Shown here: piece after piece, positions 9,641 through 23,100 of the stretch
Position numbering within the stretch: the first letter of the stretch is position 1
Layout: the number at the start of each line of letters is the position of its first letter
Assembly (NCBI RefSeq): GCF_029227915.1
Contig: NC_079883.1
Coordinates: 16,618,001-16,682,000, forward strand
Length of the DNA: 64,000 nt
DNA from: Hydractinia symbiolongicarpus
Taxonomy: Eukaryota > Cnidaria > Hydrozoa > Anthoathecata > Hydractiniidae
Direction: 5' to 3'
Position numbers and translations under genes: made by a program
The notes under the pieces: generated by a model
Told to the model about the DNA's origin: nothing
Seen by the model: the letters and a program-made list of their open reading frames with translations, nothing else
Database searches by the model: none

Positions 9641-12600
9641 TACAGGCGTCTAAAGGCTGTACTATGGCATTTTGCAGCCTAATAAAGGTCGTACACACAA
9701 ATCGCGTGTTCCACGTGCCTGCACTAGTTACGATCGGACTAATCCCTCCACTCTCAATGGACTACGACATTCAAAGTTGTTTTCCATTGCGCCATGACTT
9801 TATAACACCGTCAACTACAGGTACAGGCCTCTAAAGGCTGTAACATGGCCTCTTGCAGCCTAATAAAGGTCGTACACATAAATCGCGTTGTTCCACGTGC
9901 CTGGGCGAGTTACGATCAATCTAATCCCTCCACTCTCATTAGACTATGACGTCCCAAGTGGTTTTTCATTGCGCCATTGTGTTATAACACCGTCAACTAC
10001 AGATACAGGACTCAAAAGGCTGTAATATGGCCTCTTGCAGCCTAAAAAAGGCCTTACACGTATATCACGTGGTCGTACGTGCCTGCGCAAGTTACCATTG
10101 GTCTAATCCTTCTACTCTCAATAGACTAGGACGTCCCAAGTTGTTTTCCATTGCGTCACAGCTTTATAACACCGTCAACTACGTGCACAGGCCTTTAAAG
10201 GCTGTAATATGGTCATTTGCAGCCTAACAAAGGCCTTTCACCTATATCACGTGGTTGCACGTGCCTGCGCAAGTTACGAGCGGACTAATCCCTCCAATGT
10301 CATTGGACTATGACGTCCCAAGTGGTTTTCCATTGCGCCATGGCGTTATAACACCGTCAACTACGCGTACAGGCCTCAAAAGGCTGTAATATGGCCTCTT
10401 GCAGCCTAATAAAGGCCTTTCACGTATATCACGTGCTTGCACGTTCCTGCGCAGGTTACCGTTGGTCTAATTATTCCACTCTCAATGGACTACGACGTCC
10501 CAAGTTGTTTTCCATTGCGCCATGACTTTATAACACCGTCAACTACGTGTACAGGCGTCTAAAGGCTGTATTATGGCATTTTGCAGCCTAATAAAGGTCG
10601 TACACGCAAATCGCGTTGTTCCACGTGCCTGCACTAGTTACGATCGGACTAATCCCTCCACTCTTAATGGACTACGACGTCCAAAGTTGTTTTCCATTGC
10701 GCCATGACTTTATAACACCGTCAACTACAGGTACAGGCCTGTAAAGGCTGTAACATGGCCTCTTGCAGCCTAATAAAGGTCGTACACATAAATCGCGTTG
10801 TTCCACGTGCCTGGGCGAGTTACGATCAATCTAATCCCTCCACTCTCATTAGACTATGACGTCCCAAGTGGTTTTTCATTGCGCCATGGCGTTATAACAC
10901 CGTCAACCACGGGTACAGGCCTCAAAAGTCTGTAATATGGCCTCTTGCAGCCTAATAAAGGCCTTACACGTATATCACGTGGTCGTACGTGCCTGCGCAA
11001 GTTACCATTGGTCTAATCCTTCTACTCTCAATGGACTAGGACGTCCCAAGTTGTTTTCCATTGCGTCACGGCTTTATAACACCGTCAACTACGTGCACAG
11101 GCCTTTAAAGGCTGTAATATGGTCATTTGCAGCCTAACAAAGGCCTTTCACGTATATCACGTGGTTGCACGTGCCTGCGCAAGTTACGAGCGGACTAATC
11201 CCTCCAATGTCATTGGACTATGACGTCCCAAGTGGTTTTCCATTGCGCCATGGCGTTATAACACCGTCAACTACGCGTACAGGCCTCAAAAGACTGTAAT
11301 ATGGCCTCTTGCAGCATAATAAAGGCCTTTCACGTATATCACGTGCTTGCACGTGCCTGCGCAGGTTACCGTTGGTCTAATTTTTCCACTCTTAATGGAC
11401 TACGACGTCCCAAGTGGTTTTCCATTGCGCCATGGCGTTATAACACCGTCAACTACGGGTGCAGGCCTCCAAAGGCTGTAATATGGCCTCTTGCAGCATA
11501 AGAAAGGCCTTACACGTATATCATGTGTTTCCACGTGCCTATGCAGGTTACCATTGGTCTAATTATTCCACTCTCAATGGACTACGACGTCCCAAATTGT
11601 TTTCCATTGCGCCATGACTTTATAACACCGTCAACTACGTGTACAGGCGTCTAAAGGCTGTACTATGGCATTTTGCAGCCTAATAAAGGTCGTACACACA
11701 AATCGCGTTGTTCAACGTGCCTGCACTAGTTACGATCGGACTAATCCCTCCACTCTCAATGGACTACGACATTCAAAGTTGTTTTCCATTGCGCCATGAC
11801 TTTATAACACCGTCAACTAAAGGCTGTAACATGGCCTCTTGCAGCCTAATAAAGGTCGTACACATAAATCGCGTTGTTCCACGTGCCTGGGCGAGTTACG
11901 ATCAATCTAATCCCTCCACTCTCATTAGACTATGACGTCCCAAGTGGTTTTTCATTGCGCCATTGCGTTATAACACCGTCAACTACAGATACAGGCCTCA
12001 AAAGGCTGTAATATGGCCTCTTGCAGCCTAATAAAGGCCTTACACGTATATCACGTGGTCGTACGTGCCTGCGCAAGTTACCATTGGTCTAATCCTTCTA
12101 CTCTCAATAGACTAGGACGTCCCAAGTTGTTTTCCATTGCGTCACAGCTTTATAACACCGTCAACTACGTGCACAGGCCTTTAAAGGCTGTAATATGGTC
12201 ATTTGCAGCCTAACAAAGGCCTTTCACGTATATCACGTGGTTGCACGTGCCTGCGCAAGTTACGAGCGGACTAATCCCTCCAATGTCATTGGACTATGAC
12301 GTCCCAAGTGGTTTTCCATTGCGCCATGGCGTTATAACACCGTCAACTACGCGTACAGGCCTCAAATGGCTGTAATATGGCCTCTTGCAGCCTAATAAAG
12401 GCCTTTCACGTATATCACGTGCTTGCACGTGCCTGCGCAGGTTACCGTTGGTCTAATTATTCCACTCTCAATGGACTACGACGTCCCAAGTTGTTTTCCA
12501 TTGCGCCATGACTTTATAACACCGTCAACTACGTGTACAGGCGTCTAAAGGCTGTATTATGGCATTTTGCAGCCTAATAAAGGTCGTACACGCAAATCGC

Positions 12601-13910
12601 GTTGTTCCACGTGCCTGCACTAGTTACGATCGGACTAATCCCTCCACTCTTAATGGACTACGACGTCCAAAGTTGTTTTCCATTGCGCCATGACTTTATA
12701 ACACCGTCAACTACAGGTACAGGCCTGTAAAGGCTGTAACATGGCCTCTTGCAGCCTAATAAAGGTCGTACACATAAATCGCGTTGTTCCACGTGCCTGG
12801 GCGAGTTACAATCAATCTAATCCCTCCACTCTCATTAGACTATGACGTCCCAAGTGGTTTTTTATTGCGCCATGGCGTTATAACACCGTCAACCACGGGT
12901 ACAGGCCTCAAAAGTCTGTAATATGGCCTCTTGCAGCCTAATAAAGGCCTTACACGTATATCACGTGGTCGTACGTGCCTGCGCAAGTTACCATTGGTCT
13001 AATCCTTCTACTCTCAATGGACTAGGACGTCCCAAGTTGTTTTCCATTGCGTCACGGCTTTATAACACCGTCAACTACGTGCACAGGCCTTTAAAGGCTG
13101 TAATATGGTCATTTGCAGCCTAACAAAGGCCTTTCACGTATATCACGTGGTTGCACGTGCCTGCGCAAGTTACGAGCGGACTAATCCCTCCAATGTCATT
13201 GGACTATGACGTCCCAAGTGGTTTTCCATTGCGCCATGACTTTATAACACCGTCAACTACAGGTACAGGCCTGTAAAGGCTGTAACATGGCCTCTTGCAG
13301 CCTAATAAAGGCCTTTCACGTAAATCACGTGCTTGCACGTGCCTGCGCAGGTTACCGTTGATCTAATTATTCCACTCTCAATGGACTACGACGTCCCAAG
13401 TTGTTTTCCATTGCGCCATGACTTTATAACACCGTCAACTACGTGTACAGGCGTGTAAAGGCTATACTATGGCATTTGGCAGCCTAATAAAGGTCGTACA
13501 CACAAATCGCGTTGTTCCAGGTGCCTGCACTAGTTACGATCGGACTAATCCCTCCACTTTTAATGGACTACGACGTCCAAAGTTGTTTTCCATTGCGCCA
13601 TGACTTTATAACACCGTGAACTACAGGTACAGGCCTGTTAAGGCTGTAACATGGCCTCTTGCAGCCTAAAAAAGGTCGTACACATAAATCGCGTTGTTCC
13701 ACGTGCCTGGGCGAGTTACGATCAATCTAATCCCTCCACTCTCATTAGACTATGACGTCCCAGGTGGTTTTCCATTGCGCCATGACTTTATAACACCGTC
13801 AACTACAGGTACAGGCCTGTAAAGGCTGTAACATGGCCTCTTGCAGCCTAATAAAGGCCTTACACGTACATCACGTGGTCGTACGTGCCTGCGCAAGTTA
13901 CCATTGGTCT
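9640..13910 (+). repeat. Segmental copy S3 of 1,302-5,572 (about 4.3 kb)
   Basis: From about 9,640 the sequence follows 1,302 onward at an offset of 8,338-8,339. Examples are 1,689 to 10,027, 2,963 to 11,301, 3,370 to 11,708 and 4,585 to 12,923. Shared private variants include GCGCCATTGTG with AGATACAGGACTC near 1,635 and 9,973, and GCACGTTCCTGCG near 2,100 and 10,440. Only scattered single-base differences are visible, plus a lost T near 9,707. The match ends near 13,910, where TCTTATCC and then ATTAAACCATGG begin a different subfamily. Confidence 0.82.
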
Positions 13911-16900
13911 TATCCTTCTACTCTCAATGGACTAGGACGTCCCAAGTGGTTTTTCATTAAACCATGGCGTTATAACACCGTCACCTACGGGTGCAGGCCT
14001 CCAAAGGCTGTAATATGGCCTCTTGCAGCCTAATAAAGGCCTTACACGCATATCACGTGGTCGTACGTGCCTGCGCAAGTTACCATTGGTCTAATCCTTC
14101 TACTCTCAATGGACTAGGACGTCCCAAGTTGTTTTCCATTGCGTCACGGCTTTATAACACCGTCAACTACGTGCACAGGCCTTTAAAGGCTGTAATATGG
14201 TCATTTGCAGCCAAACAAAGGCCTTTCACGTATATCACGTGGTTGCACGTGCCTGCGCAAGTTACCATTGGTCTAATCCTTCCACTCTCAATTGACTAGG
14301 ACGTCCCAAGTTGCTTTCCATTGCGTCACAGCTTTATAACACCGTCAACTACGTGCACAGGCTTCAAAAGGCTGTAATATGGCCTCTTGCAGCCTAATAA
14401 AGGCCTTACACGTATATCACGTGGTCGTACGTGCCTGCGCAAGTTACCATTGGTCTAATCCTTCTACTCTCAATGGACTAGGACGTCCCAAGTGGTTTTT
14501 CATTAAACCATGGCGTTATAACACCGTCACCTACGGGTACAGGCCTCAAAAGGCTGTAATATGGTCATTTGCAGCCAAACAAAGGCCTTTCACGTATATC
14601 ACGTGGTTGCACGTGCCTGCGCAAGTTACCATTGGTCTAATCCTTCAACTCTCAATTGACTAGGACGTCCCAAGTTGCTTTCCATTGCGTCACAGCTTTA
14701 TAACACCGTCAACTACGTGCACAGGCTTCAAAAGGCTGTAATATGGCCTCTTGCAGCCTAATAAAGGCCTTACACGTATATCACGTGGTCGTACGTGCCT
14801 GCGCAAGTTACCATTGGTCTAATCCTTCTACTCTCAATGGACTAGGACGTCCCAAGTTGTTTTCCATTGCGTCACGGCTTTATAACACCGTCAACTACGT
14901 GCACAGGCCTTTAAAGGCTGTAATATGGTCATTTGCAGCCTAACAAAGGCCTTTCACGTATATCACGTGGTTGCACGTGCCTGCGCAAGTTACGAGCGGA
15001 CTAATCCCTCCAATGTCATTGGACTATGACGTCCCAAGCGGTTTTCCATTGCGCCATGACTTTATAACACCGTCAACTACAGGTACAGGCCTGTAAAGGC
15101 TGTAACATGGCCTCTTGCAGCCTAATCAAGGTCGTACACATAAATCGCGTTGTTCCACGTGCCTGGGCGAGTTACGATCAATCTAATCCCTCCACTCTCA
15201 TTAGACTATGACGTCCCAAGTGGTTTTTCCATTGCGCCATGGCGTTATAACACCGTCAACTACGGGTGGGAGACCTCAAAAGGCTGTAATATGGCTTCTT
15301 GCAGCCTAACAAAGGCCTTTCACGTATATCACGTTGTTGCACGTGCCTGCGCAAGTTACGAGCGGACTAATCCCTCCAATGTCATTGGACTATGACGTCC
15401 CAAGTGGTTTTCCATTGCGCCATGGCGTTATAACACCGTCAACTACGCGTACAGGCCTCAAAAGGCTGTAATATGGCCTCTTGCAGCCTAATAAAGGCCT
15501 TACACGTACATCACGTGGTCGTACGTGCCTGCGCAAGTTACCATTGGTCTAATCCTTCTACTCTCAATGGACTAGGACGTCCCAAGTGGTTTTTCATTAA
15601 ACCATGGCGTTATAACACCGTCACCTACGGGTGCAGGCCTCCAAAAGCTGTAATATGGCCTCTTGCAGCCTAATAAAGGCCTTACACGCATATCACGTGG
15701 TCGTACGTGCCTGCGCAAGTTACCATTGGTCTAATCCTTCTACTCTCAATGGACTAGGACGTCCCAAGTTGTTTTCCATTGCGTCACGGCTTTATAACAC
15801 CGTCAACTACGTGTACAGGCGTGTAAAGGCTGTACTATGGCATTTTGCAGCCTAATAAAGGTCGTACACACAAATCGCGTTGTTCCACGTGCCTGCACTA
15901 GTTACGATCGGACTAATCCCTCCACTTTTAATGGACTACGACGTCCAAAGTTGTTTTCCATTGCGTCACGGCTTTATAACACCGTCAACTACGTGCACAG
16001 GCCTTTAAAGGCTGTAATATGGTCATTTGCAGCCAAACAAAGGCCTTTCACGTATATCACGTGGTTGCACGTGCCTGCGCAAGTTACCATTGGTCTAATC
16101 CTTCCACTCTCAATTGACTAGGACGTCCCAAGTTGCTTTCCATTGCGTCACAGCTTTATAACACCGTCAACTACGTGCACAGGCTTCAAAAGGCTGTAAT
16201 ATGGCCTCTTGCAGCCTAATAAAGGCCTTACACGTATATCACGTGGTCGTACGTGCCTGCGCAAGTTACCATTGGTCTAATCCTTCTACTCTCAATGGAC
16301 TAGGACGTCCCAAGTGGTTTTTCATTAAACCATGGCGTTATAACACCGTCACCTACGGGTACAGGCCTCAAAAGGCTGTAATATGGTCATTTGCAGCCAA
16401 ACAAAGGCCTTTCACGTATATCACGTGGTTGCACGTGCCTGCGCAAGTTACCATTGGTCTAATCCTTCAACTCTCAATTGACTAGGACGTCCCAAGGTGC
16501 TTTCCATTGCGTCACAGCTTTATAACACCGTCAACTACGTGCACAGGCTTCAAAAGGCTGTAATATGGCCTCTTGCAGCCTATTAAAGGCCTTACACGTA
16601 TATCACGTGGTCGTACGTGCCTGCGCAAGTTACCATTGGTCTAATCCTTCTACTCTCAATGGACTAGGACGTCCCAAGTTGTTTTCCATTGCGTCACGGC
16701 TTTATAACACCGTCAACTACGTGCACAGGCCTTTAAAGGCTGTAATATGGTCATTTGCAGCCTAACAAAGGCCTTTCACGTATATCACGTGGTTGCACGT
16801 GCCTGCGCAAGTTACGAGCGGACTAATCCCTCCAATCTCATTGGACTATGACGTCCCAAGCGGTTTTCCATTGCGCCATGACTTTATAACACCGTCAACT

Positions 16901-19090
16901 ACAGGTACAGGCCTGTAAAGGCTGTAACATGGCCTCTTGCAGCCTAATCAAGGTCGTACACATAAATCGCGTTGTTCCACGTGCCTGGGCGAGTTACGAT
17001 CAATCTAATCCCTCCACTCTCATTAGATTATGACGTCCCAAGTGGTTTTTCCATTGCGCCATGGCGTTATAACACCGTCAACTGCGGGTACAGGCCTCAA
17101 AAGGCTGTAATATGGCCTCTTGCAGCCTAACAAAGGCCTTTCACGTATATCACGTTGTTGCACGTGCCTGCGCAAGTTACGAGCGGACTAATCCCTCCAA
17201 TGTCATTGGACTATGACGTCCCAAGTGGTTTTCCATTGCGCCATGGCGTTATAACACCGTCAACTACGCGTACAGGCCTCAAAAGGCTGTAATATGGCCT
17301 CTTGCAGCCTAATAAAGGCCTTACACGTACATCACGTGGTCGTACGTGCCTGCGCAAGTTACCATTGGTCTAATCCTTCTACTCTCAATGGACTAGGACG
17401 TCCCAAGTGGTTTTTCAATAAACCATGGCGTTATAACACCGTCACCTACGGGTGCAGGCCTCCAAAGGCTGTAATATGGCCTCTTGCAGCCTAATAAAGG
17501 CCTTACACGCATATCACGTGGTCGTACGTGCCTGCGCAAGTTATCACTGGTCTAATCCTTCTACTCTCAATGGACTAGGACGTCCCAAGTTGTTTTCCAT
17601 TGCGTCACGGCTTTATAACACCGTCAACTACGTGCACAGGCCTTTAAAGGCTGTAATATGGTCATTTGCAGCCAAACAAAGGCCTTTCACGTATATCACG
17701 TGGTTGCACGTGCCTGCGCAAGTTACCATTGGTCTAATCCTTCCACTCTCAATTGACTAGGACGTCCCAAGTTGCTTTCCATTGCGTCACAGCTTTATAA
17801 CACTGTCAACTACGTGCACAGGCTTCAAAAGGCTGTAATATGGCCTCTTGCAGCCTAATAAAGGCCTTACACGTATATCACGTGGTCGTACGTGCCTGCG
17901 CAAGTTACCATTGGTCTAATCCTTCTACTCTCAATGGACTAGGACGTCCCAAGTTGTTTTCCATTGCGTCACGGCTTTATAACACCGTCAACTACGTGCA
18001 CAGGCCTTTAAAGGCTGTGATATGGTCATTTGCAGCCTAACAAAGGCCTTTCACGTATATCACGTGGTTGCACGTGCCTGCGCAAGTTACGAGCGGACTA
18101 ATCCCTCCAATGTCATTGGACTATGACGTCCCAAGTGGTTTTCCATTGCGGCATGACTTTATAACACCGTCAACTACAGGTACAGGCCTGTAAAGGCTGT
18201 AACATGGCCTCTTGCAGCCTAATCAAGGTCGTACACATAAATCGCGTTGTTCCACGTGCCTGGGCGAGTTACGATCAATCTAATCCCTCCACTCTCATTA
18301 GACTATGACGTCCCAAGTGGTTTTTCCATTGCGCCATGGCGTTATAACATCGTCAACTACGGGTACAGGCCTCAAAAGGCTGTAATATGGCCTCACACGT
18401 ATATCACGTAGTCGTACGTGCCTGCGCAAGTTACCAATGGTCTAATCCTTCTACTCTCAATAGACTAGGACGTCCCAAGTGGTTTTCCATTGCGCCATGA
18501 CTTTATAACACCGTCAACTACAGGTACAGGCCTGTAAAGGCTGTAACATGGCCTCTTGCAGCCTAATAAAGGCCTTACACGTACATCACGTGGTCGTACG
18601 TGCCTGCGCAAGTTACCATTGGTCTAATCCTTCTACTCTCAATGGACTAGGACGTCCCAAGTGGTTTTTCATTAAACCATGGCGTTATAACACCGTCACC
18701 TACGGGTGCAGGCCTCCAAAGGCTGTAATATGGCCTCTTGCAGCCTAATAAAGGCCTTACACGCATATCACGTGGTCGTACGTGCCTGCGCAAGTTACCA
18801 TTGGTCTAATCCTTCTACTCTCAATGGACTAGGACGTCCCAAGTTGTTTTCCATTGCGTCACGGCTTTATAACACCGTCAACTACGTGCACAGGCCTTTA
18901 AAGGCTGTAATATGGTCATTTGCAGCCAAACAAAGGCCTTTCACGTATATAACGTGGTTGCACGTGCCTGCGCAAGTTACCATTGGTCTAATCCTTCCAC
19001 TCTCAATTGACTAGGACGTCCCAAGTTGCTTTCCATTGCGTCACAGCTTTATAACACCGTCAACTACGTGCACAGGCCTTTAAAGGCTGT
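13911..19090 (+). repeat. Subfamily B: units of 9, 10 and 7 monomers marked by ATTAAACCATGG
   Basis: A monomer with GTGGTTTTTCATTAAACCATGG-type sequence and GTCACCTACGGGTGCAGG follows each unit start at 13,833, 15,473, 17,294 and 18,548. Unit lengths are 1,640, 1,821 and 1,254 bp, about nine, ten and seven monomers. A second marker is GCAGCCAAAC in place of GCAGCCTAAC (14,209, 14,573, 16,031, 16,395, 17,670, 18,924); it removes the usual TAA and lengthens chance reading frames to 94-102 codons. The second unit has an extra class II monomer at 15,837-16,018. The third unit lacks an internal pair and contains a truncated monomer near 18,394. The fourth is incomplete and grades into the next region. 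Confidence 0.8.
18387..18547 (+). repeat. Truncated monomer with a 21-bp deletion
   Basis: ATGGCCTC at 18,387-18,394 is joined directly to ACACGTATATCACG, missing the 21 bases from TTGCAGCC to AAGGCCTT that normally lie between. The loss removes one arm of the conserved dyad and the AATAAA of this monomer. It explains why the third subfamily B unit is 1,254 bp rather than 1,274 bp, after allowing for one extra T near 18,325. Confidence 0.8.
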
Positions 19091-20103
19091 AATATGACCT
19101 TTTGCGGCCTAATAAAGGTGGTACACACAAATCGCGTTGTTCCACGTGCCTGGGCGAGTTACGATCGGTCTAATCCTTCCACTCTCATTGGACTATGACG
19201 TCCCAAGTGGTTTTCCATTAAACCATGGCGTTATAACACCGTCACCTACGGGTGCAGGCCTCCAAAGGCTGTAATATGGCCTCTTGCAGCATAATAAAGG
19301 CCTTACACGTATATCACGTGGCGCACGTGCCTGCGCAAGTTACCATTGGTCTAATCCTTCCACTCTCAATTGACTAGGACGTCCCAAGTTGCTTTCCATC
19401 GCGTCACAGCTTTATAACACCGTCAACTACGTGTACAGGCCTTTAAAGGCTGTAATATGGCCTTTTGCGGCCTAATAAAGGTCGTACACACAAATCGCGT
19501 TGTTCCACGTGCCTGCACAGGTTACCATTGGTCTAATCCTTCCACTCTCAATGGACTACGACGTCCCAAGTTGTTTTCCATTGCGCCAAGACTTTATAAC
19601 ACCGTGAACTATGGGTACAGGCCTTTAAAGGCTGTAACATGGCCTCTTGTAGCCTAATAAAGGCCTTCCACGTATATCACGTGGTTCGACGTGCCTACGC
19701 AGGTTACCATGGGTCTAATTATTCCACTCTCAATGGACTACAACGTCCCAAGTCGTTTTTCATTGCGCCATGACTATATAACAACGTCAACTTCGTGAGC
19801 GGCCTTCTAATGGCGTAATCTGACCTTCTCCAGCCTAATAAGGGCCCACACGTAAATCGCGTTATTCCACGTGCCTACGCAGCTTCACATCGGTCTAATC
19901 CTTCCACTTTTAATGGACTACGACGTCCCAAGTCGTTTTCCATAGTGCCATGGCGTTATAACACCGTCAATTACGTGTACAGGCTTCTAAAGGATGTAAT
20001 ATGGCCTCTTGCAGCCTAATAAAGGCCTTACACGTATATCACGTGGCGCACGTGCCTGCGCAAGTTACCATTGGTCTAATCCTTCCACTCTCATTGGACT
20101 ATG
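19090..20103 (+). repeat. Transition block with a 906-bp (five-monomer) repeat
   Basis: Sequence from about 19,290 to 20,040 recurs at an offset of 906, for example 19,457 to 20,363. It includes class II monomers with TTTTGCGGCCTAATAAAGG and GCACAGGTTACC. The 906 bp is 910 minus four single-base losses: the spacings between ATG-equivalent landmarks are 182, 181, 181, 181 and 181. One cause is CACGTGGCGCACG, which lacks the T of CACGTGGTCGCACG. There is no gene here. Confidence 0.75.
19741..19950 (+). repeat. Most divergent monomer type of the array (first of three copies)
   Basis: This monomer has many substitutions at positions that are nearly invariant elsewhere: CTACAACGTCCC, AAGTCG, GACTATATAACAACGTC, ACTTCGTGAGCGG, TCTGACC in place of TATGGCC, AATAAGGGCCC, GCGTTATTCC, CAGCTTCACATCGG and CATAGTGCC. 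Related copies are at 20,647-20,856 and 23,914-24,123; the last two resemble each other most (TTCGTGAACGCCC). The ATG of the usual frame is lost. It may be an older relic that escaped homogenisation, or an insert from another subarray. Confidence 0.75.
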
Positions 20104-23100
20104 ACGTCCCAAGTGGTTTTCCATTAAACCATGGCGTTATAACACCGTCACCTACGGGTGCAGGCCTCCAAAGGCTGTAATATGGCCTCTTGCAGCCTAA
20201 TAAAGGCTTTACACGTATATCACGTGGCGCACGTGCCTGCGCAAGTTACCATTGGTATAATCCTTCCACTCTCAATTGACTAGGACGTCCCAAGTTGCTT
20301 TCCATTGCGTCACAGCTTTATAACACCGTCAACTACGTGTACAGGCCTTTAAAGGCTGTAATATGGCCTTTTGCGGCCTAATAAAGGTCGTACACACAAA
20401 TCGCGTTGTTCCACGTGCCTGCACAGGTTACCAATGGTCTAATCCTTCCACTCTCAATGGACTACGACGTCCCAAGTTGTTTTCCATTGCGCCAAGACTT
20501 TATAACACCGTGAACTATGGGTACAGGCCTTTAAAGGCTGTAACATGGCCTCTTGTAGCCTAATAAAGGCCTTCCACGTATATCACGTGGTTCGACGTGC
20601 CTACGCAGGTTACCATGGGTCTAATTATTCCACTCTCAATGGACTACAACGTCCCAAGTCGTTTTTCATTGCGCCATGACTATATAACAACGTCAACTTC
20701 GTGAACGCCCTTCTAATGGCGTAATCTGACCTTCTTCAGCCTAATAAGGGCCCACACGTAAATCGCGTTATTCCACGTGCCTACGCAGCTTCACATCGGT
20801 CTAATCCTTCCACTTTTAATGGACTACGACGTCCCAAGTCGTTTTCCATAGTGCCATGGCGTTATAACACCGTCAATTACGTGTACAGGCCTCTAAAGGA
20901 TGTAATATGGCCTCTTGCAGCCTAATAAAGGCCTTACACGTATATCACGTGGTCGCATCGCCTGCGCTAGTTACCATTGGTCTAATCCTTCCACTCTCAA
21001 TGGACTAGGACGTCCCAAGTTGCTTTCCATTGCGTCACAGCTTTATAACACCGTCAACTACGTGCACAGGCCTTTAAAGGCTGTAATATGGCCTTTTGCG
21101 GCCTAATAAAGGTCGTGCACACAAATCGCGTTGTTCCACGTGCCTGCGCGAGTTGCGATCGGTCTAATCCCTCCACTCTCATTGGTCTATGACGTCCCAA
21201 GTGGTTTTTCCATAGCGCCATGGCGTTATAACACCGTCAACTACGCGTGCAGGCCTCCAAAGGCTGTAATATGTCCTCTTGCAGCATAATAAAGGCCTTA
21301 CACGTATATCATGTGGCTCCACGTGCCTACGCAGGTTACCATTGGTATAATTATTCCACTCAAAATGGACTACGACGTCCCAAGTTGTTTTCCATTGCAC
21401 CATGACTTTATAACACCGTCAACTACGCGCACAGGCCTTTAAAGGCTGTAATATGGCCTCTTGCAGCCTAATAAAGGCCTTACACGTATATCATGTGGTT
21501 CCACGTGCCTGCACTAGTTACGATCGGACTAATCCCTCCACTCTCAATGGACTACGACAAGTGGTTTTTCATTGCGCCATGGCGTTATAACACCGTCAAC
21601 TACGGGTACAGGCCCTAAAAGGCTGTAATATGGCATCTTGCAGCCTAATAAAGGCCTTACACGTATATCACGTGGTCGTACGTGCCTGCGCAAGTTACCA
21701 TTGGTCTAATCCTTCTACTCTCAATGGACTAGGACGTCCCAAGTTGTTTTCCATTGCGTCACGGCTTTATAACACCGTCAACTACGTGCACAGGCCTTTA
21801 AAGGCTGTAATATGGTCATTTGCAGCCAAACAAAGGCCTTTCACGTATATCACGTGGTTGCACGTGCCTGCGCAAGTTACGAGCGGACTAATCCCTCCAA
21901 TGTCATTGGACTATGACGTCCCAAGTGGTTTTCCATTGCGCCATGGCGTTATAACACCGTCAACTACGCGTACAGTCTTTAAAAAGCTGTAATATGGCCT
22001 CTTGCAGCATAATAAAGGCCTTTCACGTATATCACATGGTTGCACGTGCCTGCGCAGATTACCGCTGGTCTAATTACTCCACTCTCAATGGACTACGACG
22101 TCCCATGTTGTTTTCCATTGCGCCATGACTTTATAACACCGTCAACTACGCGTACAGGCCTCTAAAAGGCTGTACTATGGCATTTTGCAGCTTAATAAAG
22201 GTCGTACACACAAATCGCGTTGTTCCACGTGCCTGGGCGAGTTACGATCGGTCTAATCCTTCCACTCTCATTGGACTATGACGTCCCAAGTGGTTTTCCA
22301 TTGCGCCATGGCGTTATAACACCGTCACCTACGGGTGCAGGCCTTCAAAGGCTGTAATATGGCCTCTTGCAGCCTAATAAAGGCCTTACACGTATATCAC
22401 GTGGCGCACGTGCCTGCGCAAGTTACCATTGGTCTAATCCTTCCACTCTCAATTGACTAGGACGTCCCAAGTTGCTTTCCATTGCGTCACAGCTTTATAA
22501 CACCGTCAACTACGTGCACAGGCCTTTAAAGGCTGTAATATGACCTTTTGCGGCCTAATAAAGGTGGTACACACAAATCGCGTTGTTCCACGTGCCTGGG
22601 CGAGTTACGATCGGTCTTATCCTTCCACTCTCATTGGACTATGACGTCCCAAGTGGTTTTCCATTAAACCATGGCGTTATAACACCGTCACCTACGGGTG
22701 CAGGCCTCCAAAGGCTGTAATATGGCCTCTTGCAGCCTAATAAAGGCCTTACACGTATATCACGTGGCGCACGTGCCTGCGCAAGTTACCATTGGTCTAA
22801 TCCTTCCACTCTCAATTGACTAGGACGTCCCAAGTCGCTTTCCATTGCGTCACAGCTTTATAACACCGTCAACTACGTGTACAGGCCTTTAAAGGCTGTA
22901 ATATGGCCTTTTGCGGCCTAATAAAGGTCGTAGACACAAATCGCATTGTTCCACGTGCCTACAAAGGTTACCATTGGTCTAATTATTCCACTCTCAATGG
23001 ATTACGACGTCCCAAGTTGTTTTCCATTGCGCTATAACCTTATAACACCGTCAACTACGTGTACAGGCCTCTAAAGGCTGTACTATGGCATTTTGCAGCC

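Larger units (their letters stand above)
1..13910 (+). repeat. Subfamily A: five-monomer higher-order repeat with 4- and 6-monomer variants
   Basis: A lead monomer recognised by CACGTGGTCGTACGTG and CTTCTACTCTCAAT starts at 597, 1,689, 2,599, 3,675, 4,585, 5,494, 6,222, 7,298, 8,208, 9,118, 10,027, 10,937, 12,013, 12,923 and 13,833. The intervals are 1,092, 910, 1,076, 910, 909, 728, 1,076, 910, 910, 909, 910, 1,076, 910 and 910 bp, that is five monomers with some units of four or six. The usual order is the lead monomer, one with GAGCGGACTAATCC, one with CCGTTGGTCTAATT, one with GCACTAGTTACGATC and one with GGGCGAGTTACGATC. Lead monomers alternate between a form with AATAGACTAGG plus CACAGCTTTATAAC and a form with GGACTAGG plus CACGGCTTTATAAC, so the true unit is about ten monomers. 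The alternation breaks at 9,118/10,027. Confidence 0.85.

Noticed and set aside
21179-21403. Reverse-strand 74-codon frame (copy at 24,446-24,670)
   Set aside because: It lies wholly in satellite monomers, appears twice only because the 3.3-kb block is duplicated, and related monomers do not keep it open.
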